Assembly (NCBI GenBank): GCA_964611645.1
Contig: CAZTAO010000014.1
Coordinates: 30,737-94,736 of the forward strand
Length of the DNA stretch: 64,000 nucleotides
Origin: CAZTAO01 sp964611645
GTDB lineage: Bacteria; Armatimonadota; UBA5829
Reading direction: 5' to 3'
The translations under genes were made by a program, and so were the position numbers. Within the stretch, counting starts at the first letter, position 1, and every line of letters starts with the position of its first letter. This document shows, piece by piece, positions 19,102 to 28,100 of the stretch. The notes beneath the pieces were generated by a model. It had not been told where the DNA came from, made no database searches, and saw only the letters and a program-made list of their open reading frames with translations.

Positions 19102-20472
19102 TTACTGTTCCTCAGTCTCAGTCGACTCTTCCCCGATACTTTGATAGAACTTCCATACCGCCACCATGGTCACGACTCCCAGGAGCGTCCCGATGATGGC
19201 GGTAAGGAGTCCCAGCGCCAGGCTAACCGGAATTGGGGGAGTGAAGACGCTGCGCGCGAGTTTCACGATGATCGTCGGCACGATGAGCAGCGAGTAACCC
19301 ACGGCGATCATCGAGAGTATGTCCCAGGCGGACCGCCGCCAGGCTCTCAAGCTTTCAGCCAGAGCAGGCCAGGCGGTGAGACTCTTCTTGACAGGAGCAA
19401 ACGGAGCGAAAATAAACCCGAGGGCTACCAGAGGCAGAAGGGTGCTGAAGAGTGTGACCGCCAGGACCGTGCTCTCCGGCACGGCTTCCCCAAACCTTAC
19501 GCCAAACAGGAATGGGACCTCCACCAGCAGATGCGCCGCGGTGAATATCATAAACACGCCGGCCACGGGTCGGAAGAACCTGACTGCTTCCTCCACGAAT
19601 GTGACTGCCGAGACACTTTGCCCCTCGCCCGTCCGCTTCAGCGAACCTGCGAATCCGGCGATCACAAACCCGTTTGCAGCTATGAACACGAATGAGTAGA
19701 CAGCATGAACTGCTGCATAAAGGCTCGTGATGCCGGGGTCGGGGTCGAATACGGATTGGAGTCGCGTCTGTACGATCAAGTCACCGGCGAAGACTGCGGC
19801 ACATATCAAGACCAGTGGTGAACTGATTCTTCGAAGCAGAGCCAGGCCCTTGGAGTAATCCGGGCTTGGTGACAATCTCCTGAATATCATCCCCGTCCAG
19901 AGCACTGCCGATGCCATCGCCAGGCTGATGATCCCAATTTGGACCGCAACCAGACTGTTGGACTGAATGCCCGGAAAGAACCACTGTATAACACTCGCGC
20001 CTGCATCACCGACTGACTGCTTCAGTTCGATCAGAGCTTTCTCGGAGAATGGGAGAGTGGCGAAGGGGAAGTCTATTGGACTATCCCTCAGATGCCGCGT
20101 TATCTCCGGCATATGGAGCTGATACAGCAGCGCGCCGTAGAGATAGCCGATTACCTGCACCAGCGCAATCAGCCCGACCAGCCCCAGGAGCCAGCGGTTG
20201 CGCCAGACAGCCCTCCAGGCCTCCAGGTAGATAAGCGCGAGCCAGTTGAGGATCGGCAGCCTCCCGTCGACCTTCCTTGAGGTAAGCGGAGTCCGCGCGT
20301 AGCCAACAATCGCTGTCAGCGCAGGCATCAAGGCCAGGATGCACGCCCTGGCCGACGATGACAAGTCGTTTCCCCGACTCAGCACAGGCAGAATAGTAAG
20401 CCACGTCAGCGTCATGCCGAGCGCAATCATCCAAGCATTCAGCAGCCACCAGTACCAGCGTTCTTTGTCCAC
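19102..20472 (-). CDS. Polytopic membrane protein of unknown function
   Basis: 456 aa from the GTG at 20472, chosen because GGAGG lies six bases upstream; an in-frame GTG at 20487 has no comparable site. About ten hydrophobic helices are visible, including WLLNAWMIALGMTLTWLTIL near the N-terminus, LLGLVGLIALVQVIGYLYG, and a C-terminal pair ending in LLGVVTMVAVWKFYQSIG. The tail is acidic (EESTETEEQ). No catalytic motif was recognised, and the overall look is of an unassigned bacterial membrane family rather than a known transporter. It lies 124 bases upstream of the PBP1A gene, which has its own promoter. A palindromic CsoR-like operator lies about 70 bases upstream of its start. Function unknown. 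Confidence 0.75.
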   Translation of the reverse strand: MDKERWYWWLLNAWMIALGMTLTWLTILPVLSRGNDLSSSARACILALMPALTAIVGYARTPLTSRKVDGRLPILNWLALIYLEAWRAVWRNRWLLGLVGLIALVQVIGYLYGALLYQLHMPEITRHLRDSPIDFPFATLPFSEKALIELKQSVGDAGASVIQWFFPGIQSNSLVAVQIGIISLAMASAVLWTGMIFRRLSPSPDYSKGLALLRRISSPLVLICAAVFAGDLIVQTRLQSVFDPDPGITSLYAAVHAVYSFVFIAANGFVIAGFAGSLKRTGEGQSVSAVTFVEEAVRFFRPVAGVFMIFTAAHLLVEVPFLFGVRFGEAVPESTVLAVTLFSTLLPLVALGFIFAPFAPVKKSLTAWPALAESLRAWRRSAWDILSMIAVGYSLLIVPTIIVKLARSVFTPPIPVSLALGLLTAIIGTLLGVVTMVAVWKFYQSIGEESTETEEQ

Positions 20473-20543
20473 AAAGCGCCTCCACACAGATCAGGTTACT
20501 ACAGATTCTTGCTCAACTAGTTCGACCGGCGTTCGGCCAATAA

Positions 20544-20573
20544 TATACCCGGAGGGGTATAGTGGCATACCCC
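20544..20573. promoter_or_regulatory. Palindromic operator resembling CsoR-type copper-sensor sites
   Basis: TATACCC (20544-20550), a GGAG spacer and GGGTATA (20555-20561) form a perfect 7+4+7 palindrome. It is followed at once by a second arm ATACCCC (20567-20573), which can also pair with GGGGTAT (20554-20560). From memory, CsoR-family operators have this TACCC-N4-GGGTA form. It lies upstream of the minus-strand membrane protein gene. No sensor gene is present in the window, so the identification is inference. Confidence 0.4.
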
Positions 20574-20635
20574 TAGCCCCTTGTCAGAGGGAAAGTATGT
20601 TTACCCGTGATAAGGGGGCAGGGGATTGTATGTGA

Positions 20636-21637
20636 CTACAGTTCCTTCACCTGGCAGGCAGTGCCTGTCTTGGCGGCGATGTAGGCTGCTTGCGCGATGG
20701 CGACTGAGCCTCGGGAGTCTTCTCCGGTAATAGGCGTCGGCTTGCCCTCGATCAGGGCGGTGAGCCACAGTCGCATTTCCATTTCGACTGCATCGATCTG
20801 CTCGATCTTCAGACTTGCAGGGTCGAAGTCGCAGCCTTCGGCTACCTGAATCTTGAGCTTCTCCGGGTCGAACCCACAATCGCTGCTTACAATGGCATTC
20901 TCGAAGTGCAGGGCGAAGCCGTTGGAACCGACTTTGAACCCAGTGCCCGCGAGATAGCTGCCGCTGACATTGTCCGCGAACTGTATCTGAACCGCCACCG
21001 AGTCCTCGATCTCGTGGGGCGACGGCAAGTCTTTCCTGAGAACTGCGCTCACCGATATCGCATCCCCGAAGAGTTGGCGGATGAAGTCCAACTCGTGTAT
21101 GCCGACCTCAAACAACACGCTCCCGCTCTCTTCCACTGTCTCGCGCCATTTCGCGCTCCAGATGTACCCGCCATCGGATGTTCGCCAGACCGAACCGTGC
21201 AGCGGTTTTCCGAATACGCCTGACCTGGCCAGCGCGATAACCGTGCAGAACGGTTCGTAGTATCGAAGCACATGGCCAACCATCAGTGATCGCCCGGCGT
21301 CTTTGAACGCCTTGTTGGCGCGGTCGCAGTCGGCGGTGCTTAGCGTCATAGGCTTCTCGACAAATGTGTTCTTGCCCGCCGCCGCTGCGCGCAGCAGATT
21401 CTCTATATGGATGTTGCAGGGCGTAGCGATGACCACTGCCTCAACCTCGCTCATCGCCAGCAGCGCCTCTTCCGATTCGGCTACGGCTGCTCCCAGCTTT
21501 GCCGCGGTTGTCTCGGCGCGCTCGGTTACAGGGTCATATACCGCTACAAAGCTGCCCAGGCCGCTCTTCACTGCGCCGTCAGCCACCGCATTACCCATTC
21601 CACCACAGCCAACCAGTCCCAAACGTATCTTCTGCAT
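20636..21637 (-). CDS. Gfo/Idh/MocA-family oxidoreductase
   Basis: 333 aa. The start at 21637 (MQKIRLGLVGCGGMGN) is preferred, because GAGAGG lies ahead of it and the six codons upstream add nothing to the fold. The N-terminal Rossmann domain shows GLVGCGGMGNAVADG for NAD(P) binding, and the EKPMTLSTADCDRA block holds the conserved Glu-Lys-Pro of this family. The C-terminal half is the alpha/beta substrate domain (VGIHELDFIRQLFG with the family His-x-x-D). Such enzymes oxidise or reduce sugars, inositols or related alcohols; the substrate cannot be predicted. It is divergent from the ABC exporter gene at 21803. A second family member lies at 39411. Confidence 0.88.
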   Translation of the reverse strand: MQKIRLGLVGCGGMGNAVADGAVKSGLGSFVAVYDPVTERAETTAAKLGAAVAESEEALLAMSEVEAVVIATPCNIHIENLLRAAAAGKNTFVEKPMTLSTADCDRANKAFKDAGRSLMVGHVLRYYEPFCTVIALARSGVFGKPLHGSVWRTSDGGYIWSAKWRETVEESGSVLFEVGIHELDFIRQLFGDAISVSAVLRKDLPSPHEIEDSVAVQIQFADNVSGSYLAGTGFKVGSNGFALHFENAIVSSDCGFDPEKLKIQVAEGCDFDPASLKIEQIDAVEMEMRLWLTALIEGKPTPITGEDSRGSVAIAQAAYIAAKTGTACQVKEL

Positions 21638-21650
21638 AGTAATGAAACCT

Positions 21651-21682
21651 CTCACCCTGGCCCTCTCCCGCGTGGGGAGAGG
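21651..21682. repeat. CTCTCCC/GGGAGAG dispersed palindrome
   Basis: CTCACCCTGGCCCTCTCCC followed by GCGTGGGGAGAGG forms a hairpin between the divergent oxidoreductase and ABC genes. Related copies lie at 34873-34915, 37803-37836 and 52365-52470. Confidence 0.65.
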
Positions 21683-21735
21683 AAATTCGTCTCCGCCATT
21701 ATCGCGCGATTCTTCCCCGCATGCAAGCCGAGCGT

Positions 21736-21765
21736 TTGCCTTCCACCCGTTGCCGGCTGTATCAT
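21736..21765 (+). promoter_or_regulatory. Probable promoter of the ABC exporter gene
   Basis: TTGCCT at 21736-21741, an 18-base spacer and TATCAT at 21760-21765 (5 of 6 matches) lie 38 bases ahead of the GTG start at 21803. Inferred from sequence. Confidence 0.45.
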
Positions 21766-21802
21766 TAGGCTAGTCATCCACTTTTGTAAGGTAATACTGT
21801 CC

Positions 21803-24058
21803 GTGCATCCTCTGCCTCCTGAAGTTAAGCAACTTATTGAGCCGACCCTTGATGGGGAGGCGGTCGACCTTGTTGTCCAGAGCGACCTCAATGATGACGG
21901 TCAGCTTGGCCGGCAGTGGCTTATCCGGACCGACAAGCGGCTGATGGTTGTGGGCGAGACCGATGGCATGCCCACCCTTGAGCGCCAGATCGCACTTTCC
22001 GAGGTTGTGGATGCCCGGGCTGAGCCTATGATCGGCAGCGGGTGTTTGTTTGCCAACGTGAACGGCGAGCTTGTGCCCCTCATCAGATACACCAATTCCC
22101 TTGCCAAGGAGTTTGGCCACGTTGCACGCCGGTTGCAGGCTGCCGCCAAAGGTGAGAAGCCTCCGGCCACAACCGACGAAGACCGCACCCGCCGATGCCC
22201 CAAGTGCGCATTCCCGCTGGAGACAGGCTCATCGGTCTGTCCCAACTGCATCGACCGCACACGTGCGGTCCGCAGGCTGCTGGGTTATGTTGCGCCGTAC
22301 AAATGGCTCACCATCATTGCCGCACTGCTCACCCTGGCCAACCAGTCGCTGATGCTGCTTCCGCCATACCTTACGAAGGTTTTGGTGGATGACGTTTTGC
22401 GAAAGGCTGACACATTTCGTGACGCCTCGGGCCAGGTATATGCTCCGGAAGCCTCGAAGCTCATCCTCACACTCAGCTACATAGTGATTGCGCTGGTCGG
22501 GTCCAAGATACTGGGGACCGTTCTTGGCATAATCCAGAGCCGGATATCGGCGCGCCTGGGTTCGAGGATAGTCCATGACATCAGGATGGAGCTCTACTCG
22601 GCGCTGGAGCGGCTGACTGTCGGGTTCTTCGACAAACGCCAGACCGGGGCCGTGATCTCCCGGGTATCGCAGGACACAAGCTCCCTCCAGGACTTCCTCG
22701 CGGGCGATGTCCAGATGATGATCTCCAACCTGCTGGTGCTGATACTGGTGTTGGTGATCCTCTTCCAGCAGAACTGGCAGCTTGCCGCGTGGACCATTAT
22801 CCCCGTCCCATTCGCGGCCATCGCCGCGACCCTGGTCTTTACCCGGCTGCGGTGGGTATTCCGGCGGGTGTGGCACAGGTGGTCGAAGCTCCACAGTGTT
22901 ATGTCCGATTCCCTGCAGGGCTTGCGGGTGGTGAAGGCGTTTGCTCAGGAAGAGCGTGAGATATCCCGGTTCGAGAGGCGCAGCCGCGACCTCTACGTGG
23001 CAAGCATGCAGGCCGAGCAGACTTGGGCGACTCTGCTTCCTATTCTCTGGTTCGTGCTCACTGCGGGGCAGTTCATTGTGTGGTACGCCGGTGGGATAGG
23101 GGTTATTCGAGGAACCGATGTTACCATCGGCACTCTGATCATGTTCATCGGTTACGTGGGGATGCTCTACCATCCGCTGCAGATGGTCACCAGAATGTGG
23201 GACTGGGTTGGCCGGTGTCTGGCGGCTTCCGAGCGGGTTTTTGAGATAATAGACTCGCCGAGGGAAGAAGAGGATGCCGAGAACAAAGTCCGCCTGCCGG
23301 ATATGTCCGGGGCAGTCACGTTCAAGCGCGTAACCTTCGGCTACGACAAGAACTACCCCGTCCTTCATGACATCAACATAGATGTAAAGCCCGGGGAAAT
23401 GATCGGGCTGGTGGGGCATTCCGGCGCGGGGAAATCTACAATGATCAACCTGCTCGCGCGGTTCTACCTGGCGCAGGAAGGGTCGATTGAGATAGACGGC
23501 GTTGACATCAAGAACATCAGCTTGGATGATCTGCGTCGACAGATAGGCACGGTGCCGCAGGAGTCGTATTTGTTCTCTGGCACGGTCAGCGACAACATAG
23601 CCTACTCGAAGAAGGATGCCACCCCCGAAGAGATCATCCGCGCCGCCAAAGCTGCCAACGCCCACGATTTCATCGTTAACCTGCCCGACGGCTACGAGAC
23701 CCAGGTAGGCGAGCGGGGCCAATCGCTGTCCGGCGGCGAGAGGCAGAGGATAGCCATAGCGCGCGCCATTCTGCACGACCCCAAGATACTCATTCTTGAC
23801 GAAGCCACAAGCTCCGTTGATTCCGGGACAGAGAAGCAGATCCAGGAAGCTTTGTCTCGTCTGGTACAGAACAGGACCACATTCGCCATAGCGCACAGGC
23901 TTTCGACACTGCGGCACGCGGACCGGCTGCTGGTGCTGGAGAAGGGCAAGCAGGCCGAACTGGGCACGCACGAAGAACTGGTGGCGCTGGGCGGAGTATA
24001 CGCGAAGCTGATAGACGCGCAGAACGAGATGTCCAAACTGATTGCGTTGGGTGGGTAG
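21803..24058 (+). CDS. ABC exporter with N-terminal extension and zinc ribbon (cyanophycin-associated type)
   Basis: 751 aa from GTG 21803; the frame is open further upstream, but that part lies opposite the oxidoreductase gene and lacks a ribosome site. Residues 1-125 form an extra N-terminal domain. A zinc ribbon follows (C132-PK-C135 and C146-PN-C149), then six transmembrane helices (about 165-450) and one ATPase domain. The ATPase shows GHSGAGKS (538-545), LSGGE (642-646), ILILDEATSS and the switch His in IAHRLST, so it works as a dimer. From memory, exporters with this ribbon paired with a DUF1854 gene are called cyanophycin-metabolism-associated in proteobacteria. The DUF1854 gene follows here after 99 bases, but no cyanophycin synthetase is visible. 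Substrate unknown. Confidence 0.87.
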   Translation: MHPLPPEVKQLIEPTLDGEAVDLVVQSDLNDDGQLGRQWLIRTDKRLMVVGETDGMPTLERQIALSEVVDARAEPMIGSGCLFANVNGELVPLIRYTNSLAKEFGHVARRLQAAAKGEKPPATTDEDRTRRCPKCAFPLETGSSVCPNCIDRTRAVRRLLGYVAPYKWLTIIAALLTLANQSLMLLPPYLTKVLVDDVLRKADTFRDASGQVYAPEASKLILTLSYIVIALVGSKILGTVLGIIQSRISARLGSRIVHDIRMELYSALERLTVGFFDKRQTGAVISRVSQDTSSLQDFLAGDVQMMISNLLVLILVLVILFQQNWQLAAWTIIPVPFAAIAATLVFTRLRWVFRRVWHRWSKLHSVMSDSLQGLRVVKAFAQEEREISRFERRSRDLYVASMQAEQTWATLLPILWFVLTAGQFIVWYAGGIGVIRGTDVTIGTLIMFIGYVGMLYHPLQMVTRMWDWVGRCLAASERVFEIIDSPREEEDAENKVRLPDMSGAVTFKRVTFGYDKNYPVLHDINIDVKPGEMIGLVGHSGAGKSTMINLLARFYLAQEGSIEIDGVDIKNISLDDLRRQIGTVPQESYLFSGTVSDNIAYSKKDATPEEIIRAAKAANAHDFIVNLPDGYETQVGERGQSLSGGERQRIAIARAILHDPKILILDEATSSVDSGTEKQIQEALSRLVQNRTTFAIAHRLSTLRHADRLLVLEKGKQAELGTHEELVALGGVYAKLIDAQNEMSKLIALGG

Positions 24059-24066
24059 TGCATCAA

Positions 24067-24139
24067 CGTCACCCTGAACTTGATTCAGGGTCTACGCTCT
24101 TCTTGAGGTTATGGATGCTGAATCAAGTTCAGCATGACG
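24067..24139. repeat. Dispersed inverted repeat, CACCCTGAACTTG family (copy 1)
   Basis: The arms CGTCACCCTGAACTTGATTC and GAATCAAGTTCAGCATGACG pair over most of their length, with smaller nested hairpins at each end. It fills the gap between the ABC exporter and its DUF1854 partner. A second copy with a T-for-A change lies at 32669-32726. Confidence 0.8.
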
Positions 24140-24157
24140 TGGTTTTGTAGGTGAACG

Positions 24158-24733
24158 ATGTCTGAGGAAGAGAAAACACAACTAGAGACGGCTGCAAGCG
24201 AAACTGTCCCAGCCGAGAAGCCGCAAGGCGAGGATCTGGATAGGGCAGTGAACGTGCGGTACCTGGACCCTGGGACATTTTCGATGTTCCGTGGGGAGCA
24301 GGATTCGCTGCGGATGAGCGTGAATGAAGACAGATCATATCTTGGTGTGTTTCCACGGAGGTCTTTTCCATACACATATAGAAGTAGCTATATATCGCTT
24401 CGCGACGCCGCGGGTGAGGAGATCGGAATTATCCGAGACCTCAAGGAACTCCGCAAGGAGTGGCGGGGCTGGGTGGAAGATGCGCTGAATATGCGCTATT
24501 TCGTACCGATAGTAGAATCGATCCGAAGTGTGAGACAGCGATACGGTGGGATGGAATGGAACATCCTCACGGACCGCGGTCCCAGGAAGATGGTTACTAA
24601 GCACATCCGCGACACGATTGTTGAGATCGATGTCGGGCGGTACATAATGAACGATGTGGACGGAAACCGCTATGAACTGAATGTCCGGTATCTCGACGAA
24701 CCGGCCAAGCGGATTATGGAGAGGCTGCTTTAA
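24158..24733 (+). CDS. DUF1854-family protein, partner of the ABC exporter
   Basis: 191 aa, no signal peptide. After an acidic N-terminal tail the DUF1854 core begins at VRYLDPGTFSMFRGEQDSLR and continues through GVFPRRSFPYTY, IIRDLKELRKEW and GMEWNILTDRGPRKM to the Asp-rich end VRYLDEPAKRIMERLL. The ATG has AGGTGA upstream. DUF1854 proteins usually lie directly behind an ABC exporter with a zinc ribbon, exactly as here, which supports a shared role; the biochemical function is unknown. The repeat between the two genes may affect the mRNA but need not separate them. A weak hairpin and T-run follow the stop. Confidence 0.85.
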   Translation: MSEEEKTQLETAASETVPAEKPQGEDLDRAVNVRYLDPGTFSMFRGEQDSLRMSVNEDRSYLGVFPRRSFPYTYRSSYISLRDAAGEEIGIIRDLKELRKEWRGWVEDALNMRYFVPIVESIRSVRQRYGGMEWNILTDRGPRKMVTKHIRDTIVEIDVGRYIMNDVDGNRYELNVRYLDEPAKRIMERLL

Positions 24734-24755
24734 GTACTGAAACGGTACTGTTTTT
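24733..24755 (+). terminator. Weak hairpin with T-run after the DUF1854 gene
   Basis: AGTAC (24733-24737) and GTACT (24745-24749) form a five-base stem directly after the stop codon, followed by five Ts (24751-24755). The stem is short, so termination may be partial. Confidence 0.3.
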
Positions 24756-24758
24756 ACC

Positions 24759-24787
24759 TTGACAAGCTTTGCGCCTGATGCTACAGT
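24759..24787 (+). promoter_or_regulatory. Sigma-70 promoter of the small protein gene
   Basis: A perfect TTGACA at 24759-24764 is separated by 17 bases from TACAGT at 24782-24787. Transcription would start near 24794, giving an ~80-base leader before the ATG at 24875. Confidence 0.65.
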
Positions 24788-24874
24788 GTTAGATACTTGG
24801 TATCAGGTCTAGTATCGGCAGTGCGGGCGCGGGCAGCCGCAGCGTGCACTGGACAAACCAATAGGGAGAGGACC

Positions 24875-25069
24875 ATGTCAGAATCAATGCCCGAGCCGAT
24901 TAAAGGCCAAAAGTTCCGGAAGATAGATGATGACACCGTGTGGATTGTCGAGGGATGGGAGCCCCAGGGCTTGCTTACGCTTCGGGAACTAGGAGAGGTA
25001 TACAGTACGCTGTACTCAGCAGGGCTTTTCTGGAAGGACTGGGAACTAGTACCCGACGAGCAGGCATAA
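24875..25069 (+). CDS. Small hypothetical protein (64 aa)
   Basis: Start ATG at 24875 with GGGAGAGG upstream; a longer in-frame reading from 24797 lies in the leader and lacks a ribosome site. The 64-residue product (MSESMPEPIKGQKFRKIDDD at the N-terminus, then WIVEGWEPQGLLTLRELGEV) is acidic, with three Trp residues, no signal and no recognised family. It has its own strong promoter, which supports it being real. It stands alone before the large surface protein. Function unknown. Confidence 0.6.
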   Translation: MSESMPEPIKGQKFRKIDDDTVWIVEGWEPQGLLTLRELGEVYSTLYSAGLFWKDWELVPDEQA

Positions 25070-25125
25070 CGCTCTCCGTGCTTCTAGCCTGGATAGATGC
25101 AGCCCTGGTAAGTTGGCTTAGTGAT

Positions 25126-25134
25126 TGGTATAGT
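25126..25134 (+). promoter_or_regulatory. Possible extended -10 promoter of the large surface protein gene
   Basis: TGG directly before TATAGT (25129-25134) matches the extended -10 pattern TGn-TATAAT. It lies about 65 bases upstream of the ATG at 25199. No good -35 was seen. Confidence 0.3.
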
Positions 25135-25198
25135 TTCGGCTGACGTCGAGAGTCAGTCCGTCTGATTTTGCGAGATGATCGCGCAAGGAGTGTAAGCG

Positions 25199-28100
25199 AT
25201 GAGTTGGAAGACAATTCCGGTCTACCTGGTGGCATTCATTACATTGGTGGCGTTTGTGGCGTTGGGGTCCGTGTCGGCATATGCCGCCGTGACCAAGCGT
25301 GTTTCGATCTCCTCCGGCGGAGTGCAGGGAGATGGCGATAGCGGGTACTTTGTATCTCCACCAACGACGGACATAGGTGAAGTGTCAATCAGTGCGGACG
25401 GAAGGTACATTGCGTTTCAGTCCACTGCCACGAATCTTGTTGCGAACGATACGAACGCCAAGTCCGACATATTCGTTCGGGACAGGCAGACCGGCGTCAC
25501 CGAACGCGTGTCTGTTTCCTCTGTTGGGGAAGAGGGGAATGATGACAGTTTCGCCCCATCGATCAGCGCGGACGGCAGGTATGTTGTTTTTGTTTCGACA
25601 GCCAACATGCTGGTCTCCGGCGACACCGCCGGCCACGCCGATGTGTTTGTTCGAGACAGACAGACCGGCGTCACAGAGCGCGTCTCAGTATCCTCTAGCG
25701 GAGTTGAGGGAGACGATGCCAGCAGCAGTGGAACCTTAGATAATGGGTATTATCGGCACGTGCCGCCCTCAATCAGTGGCGACGGCAGGTACGTTGCGTT
25801 TGAATCGCAAGCAAAGAACTTTGCCACTGTTGTTGCGTACGAAAATGTGTTCGTTCGTGACAGGGAAACCGGCATCACTGAACTCGTCTCTCAGTCGTCT
25901 ACAGGGGAAGCAGGGAACAAGAATAGCGGGGTCCCGTCAATCAGCGCTGATGGCAGGTATGTAGCGTTTGCATCAGGTGCAACAAACTTGGTTGCCGGTG
26001 ACACAAACGCCAACACAGACGTGTTCGTTCGCGACCGTCAATCGGCTGCTACCGAGCGTCTGAGCGTCTCACCGAGCGGGGCAGAGGGTGACGGAGTCAG
26101 CCGGTTCCCATCGATTAGCAGGGACGGCACGTGCGTCGTGTTCATTTCCTTGGCTACGAACCTGGTAGACGGAGGTTCAAACGGACATAGGCAAGTATAC
26201 GTTCTCAACAGGGCGACTGGGGTTATGGAGCGCGCTTCCGTCTCCTCCGGCGGGGTTCAGGGGAACGACGACTGTTACCACGCGAGGATTAGCGGGGACG
26301 GCAGGTACGTTGTGTTCGCTTCGGATGCCACCAATCTTGCCACGGACGATACGAACACTAAGACAGACATATTCCTGCGCGACAGGCAGACACACGTTAC
26401 TGAGCGCGTATCCCTCACCTCAGACCTTTCCATCCCGGCACAGCAGGCGAGTGGTAACAGCTACTTCCCGTCAGTCGGCGACGATGGCAAGTATGTCGCG
26501 TTTGGGTCCGATGCCACGAACCTTGTCGCTGGCGATACGAATGCCAAGAAAGACGTGTTCGTCCGCGATAGAAGCGACACGCCCGCTGTGGACCTGACAG
26601 TAACGATAAACCAGGCGGTGGGACAGGATGACCCGGCAACCTCCGAGCCGATCAACTTCACTGTTGTGTTCAACCAGGCGGTCGCCGACTTTGTTACCGG
26701 TGACGTCATCATAGCCGGCTCGGCCCCCGGCACGAAGACTGCCACTGTTACCGCAGTGGACGATAAGAAAATGGCCTACAATGTTGCCGTGAGTGGCATG
26801 ACCGGCAGCGGCACTGTGATTGCCCGAATCGCGGTTGGCGTTGCCCACAATTCCGATGGGGACGCAAACCTGGCATCGACGAGCACCGACAATACCGTCA
26901 GCTACGTCGCTCCAGTGGTCACCCCGGTGTTTGACCCGGATGGCGGCACATTTGACGCTCCGGTTGATGTCAAGGTGACCTGCCCTGCCATAGGCGCCAA
27001 GATTTACTACACGACGGATGGCCGGACCCCGACCAATGCAGACCGCCTCGTGCCGATCACGGGCATAGTCAGGGTTGACCGGACAATGACTCTGAAGGCC
27101 AGAGCATATAAGACGGGTAACAGCCCTAGCGCGACCAAATCGGCGTTCTTCCAGATAACCGGCGGCACCAATGACTTCCGCCTCTCGCCTACTTTTGTTG
27201 TGGAACTTCCGTTTACCGACGAGTTGGACACCAGCTACTACACCGAGTCCGTGGACGACCCCGCGATTCCGTGCTTTGATGACGGTCGCAAAGGATTCTG
27301 CACGGCCTGGTGGACGGTCACGCTGCCTAAATCCACGATAGTGACTGCCTCTACAGCGGGCAGTGACTACGATACCATCCTGGCTGTCTACACTCAGGAC
27401 GCGGATGGGAGACTCCACAGCGCGGCCTGCAACGACAACGCATCGGATGCGGTCGATACCTCCGAGTTGCAGTTTTACGCTGAACCTGATGTGACCTACG
27501 TCTTGGAGATAGCTTCATACTACATCGGTGGTGGCAGGACGCTCCTGAGCCTCACGGGCGAGCCGATCACGCTGCCTGTGACCACGGCGACCCCGGATGG
27601 CGGAGTCTACAATACGGACGTGACCGTGACGCTTACGGCGGAGACGCCCAACTCGCCGCCGGAGCCGACCACATACTTCTCGCTTGACGGTAACGACCCG
27701 CTGGCGACCGGCGCATTCAAGTATGTTGTGCCGATTACCATTTCTTCGACGTCGATTCTGAAAGTGTTCTCGGTGGACAAGGACGGCAACAAAGAACCGG
27801 TCAAGACCATTCTCTACGTGATAGACAAGGTTCAGCCCACCTGCGAGGCGACGATTGACCCGGACGCTCGGTTTGTTACCCCGTTGGTGTTCAACGCCGT
27901 GTTCTCCGAACCTGTAACGGGCATGGGCGCGAGCGCTGTGGCTGTTACGGGCGGCACAATGACAGCGTTCTCGGGCACGGGAAACACCTACACCGTGTCG
28001 GTTATGCCGGCGGGCGGAGTTGATGTTACTTTCCGGGTGCGTGGAGGAACGGTTGCTGACGCTGCCGGGAACCTGAACATAGGGTCCAACACCGTGGTGG

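Noticed and set aside
20339..20635. 98-codon plus-strand frame covering the CsoR-like site
   Set aside because: It runs antisense to the membrane protein gene, lacks a ribosome site and resembles no family.
22229..23971. 580-codon minus-strand frame opposite the ABC exporter
   Set aside because: The exporter has all ABC motifs in its own frame; the opposite frame has no known motif.
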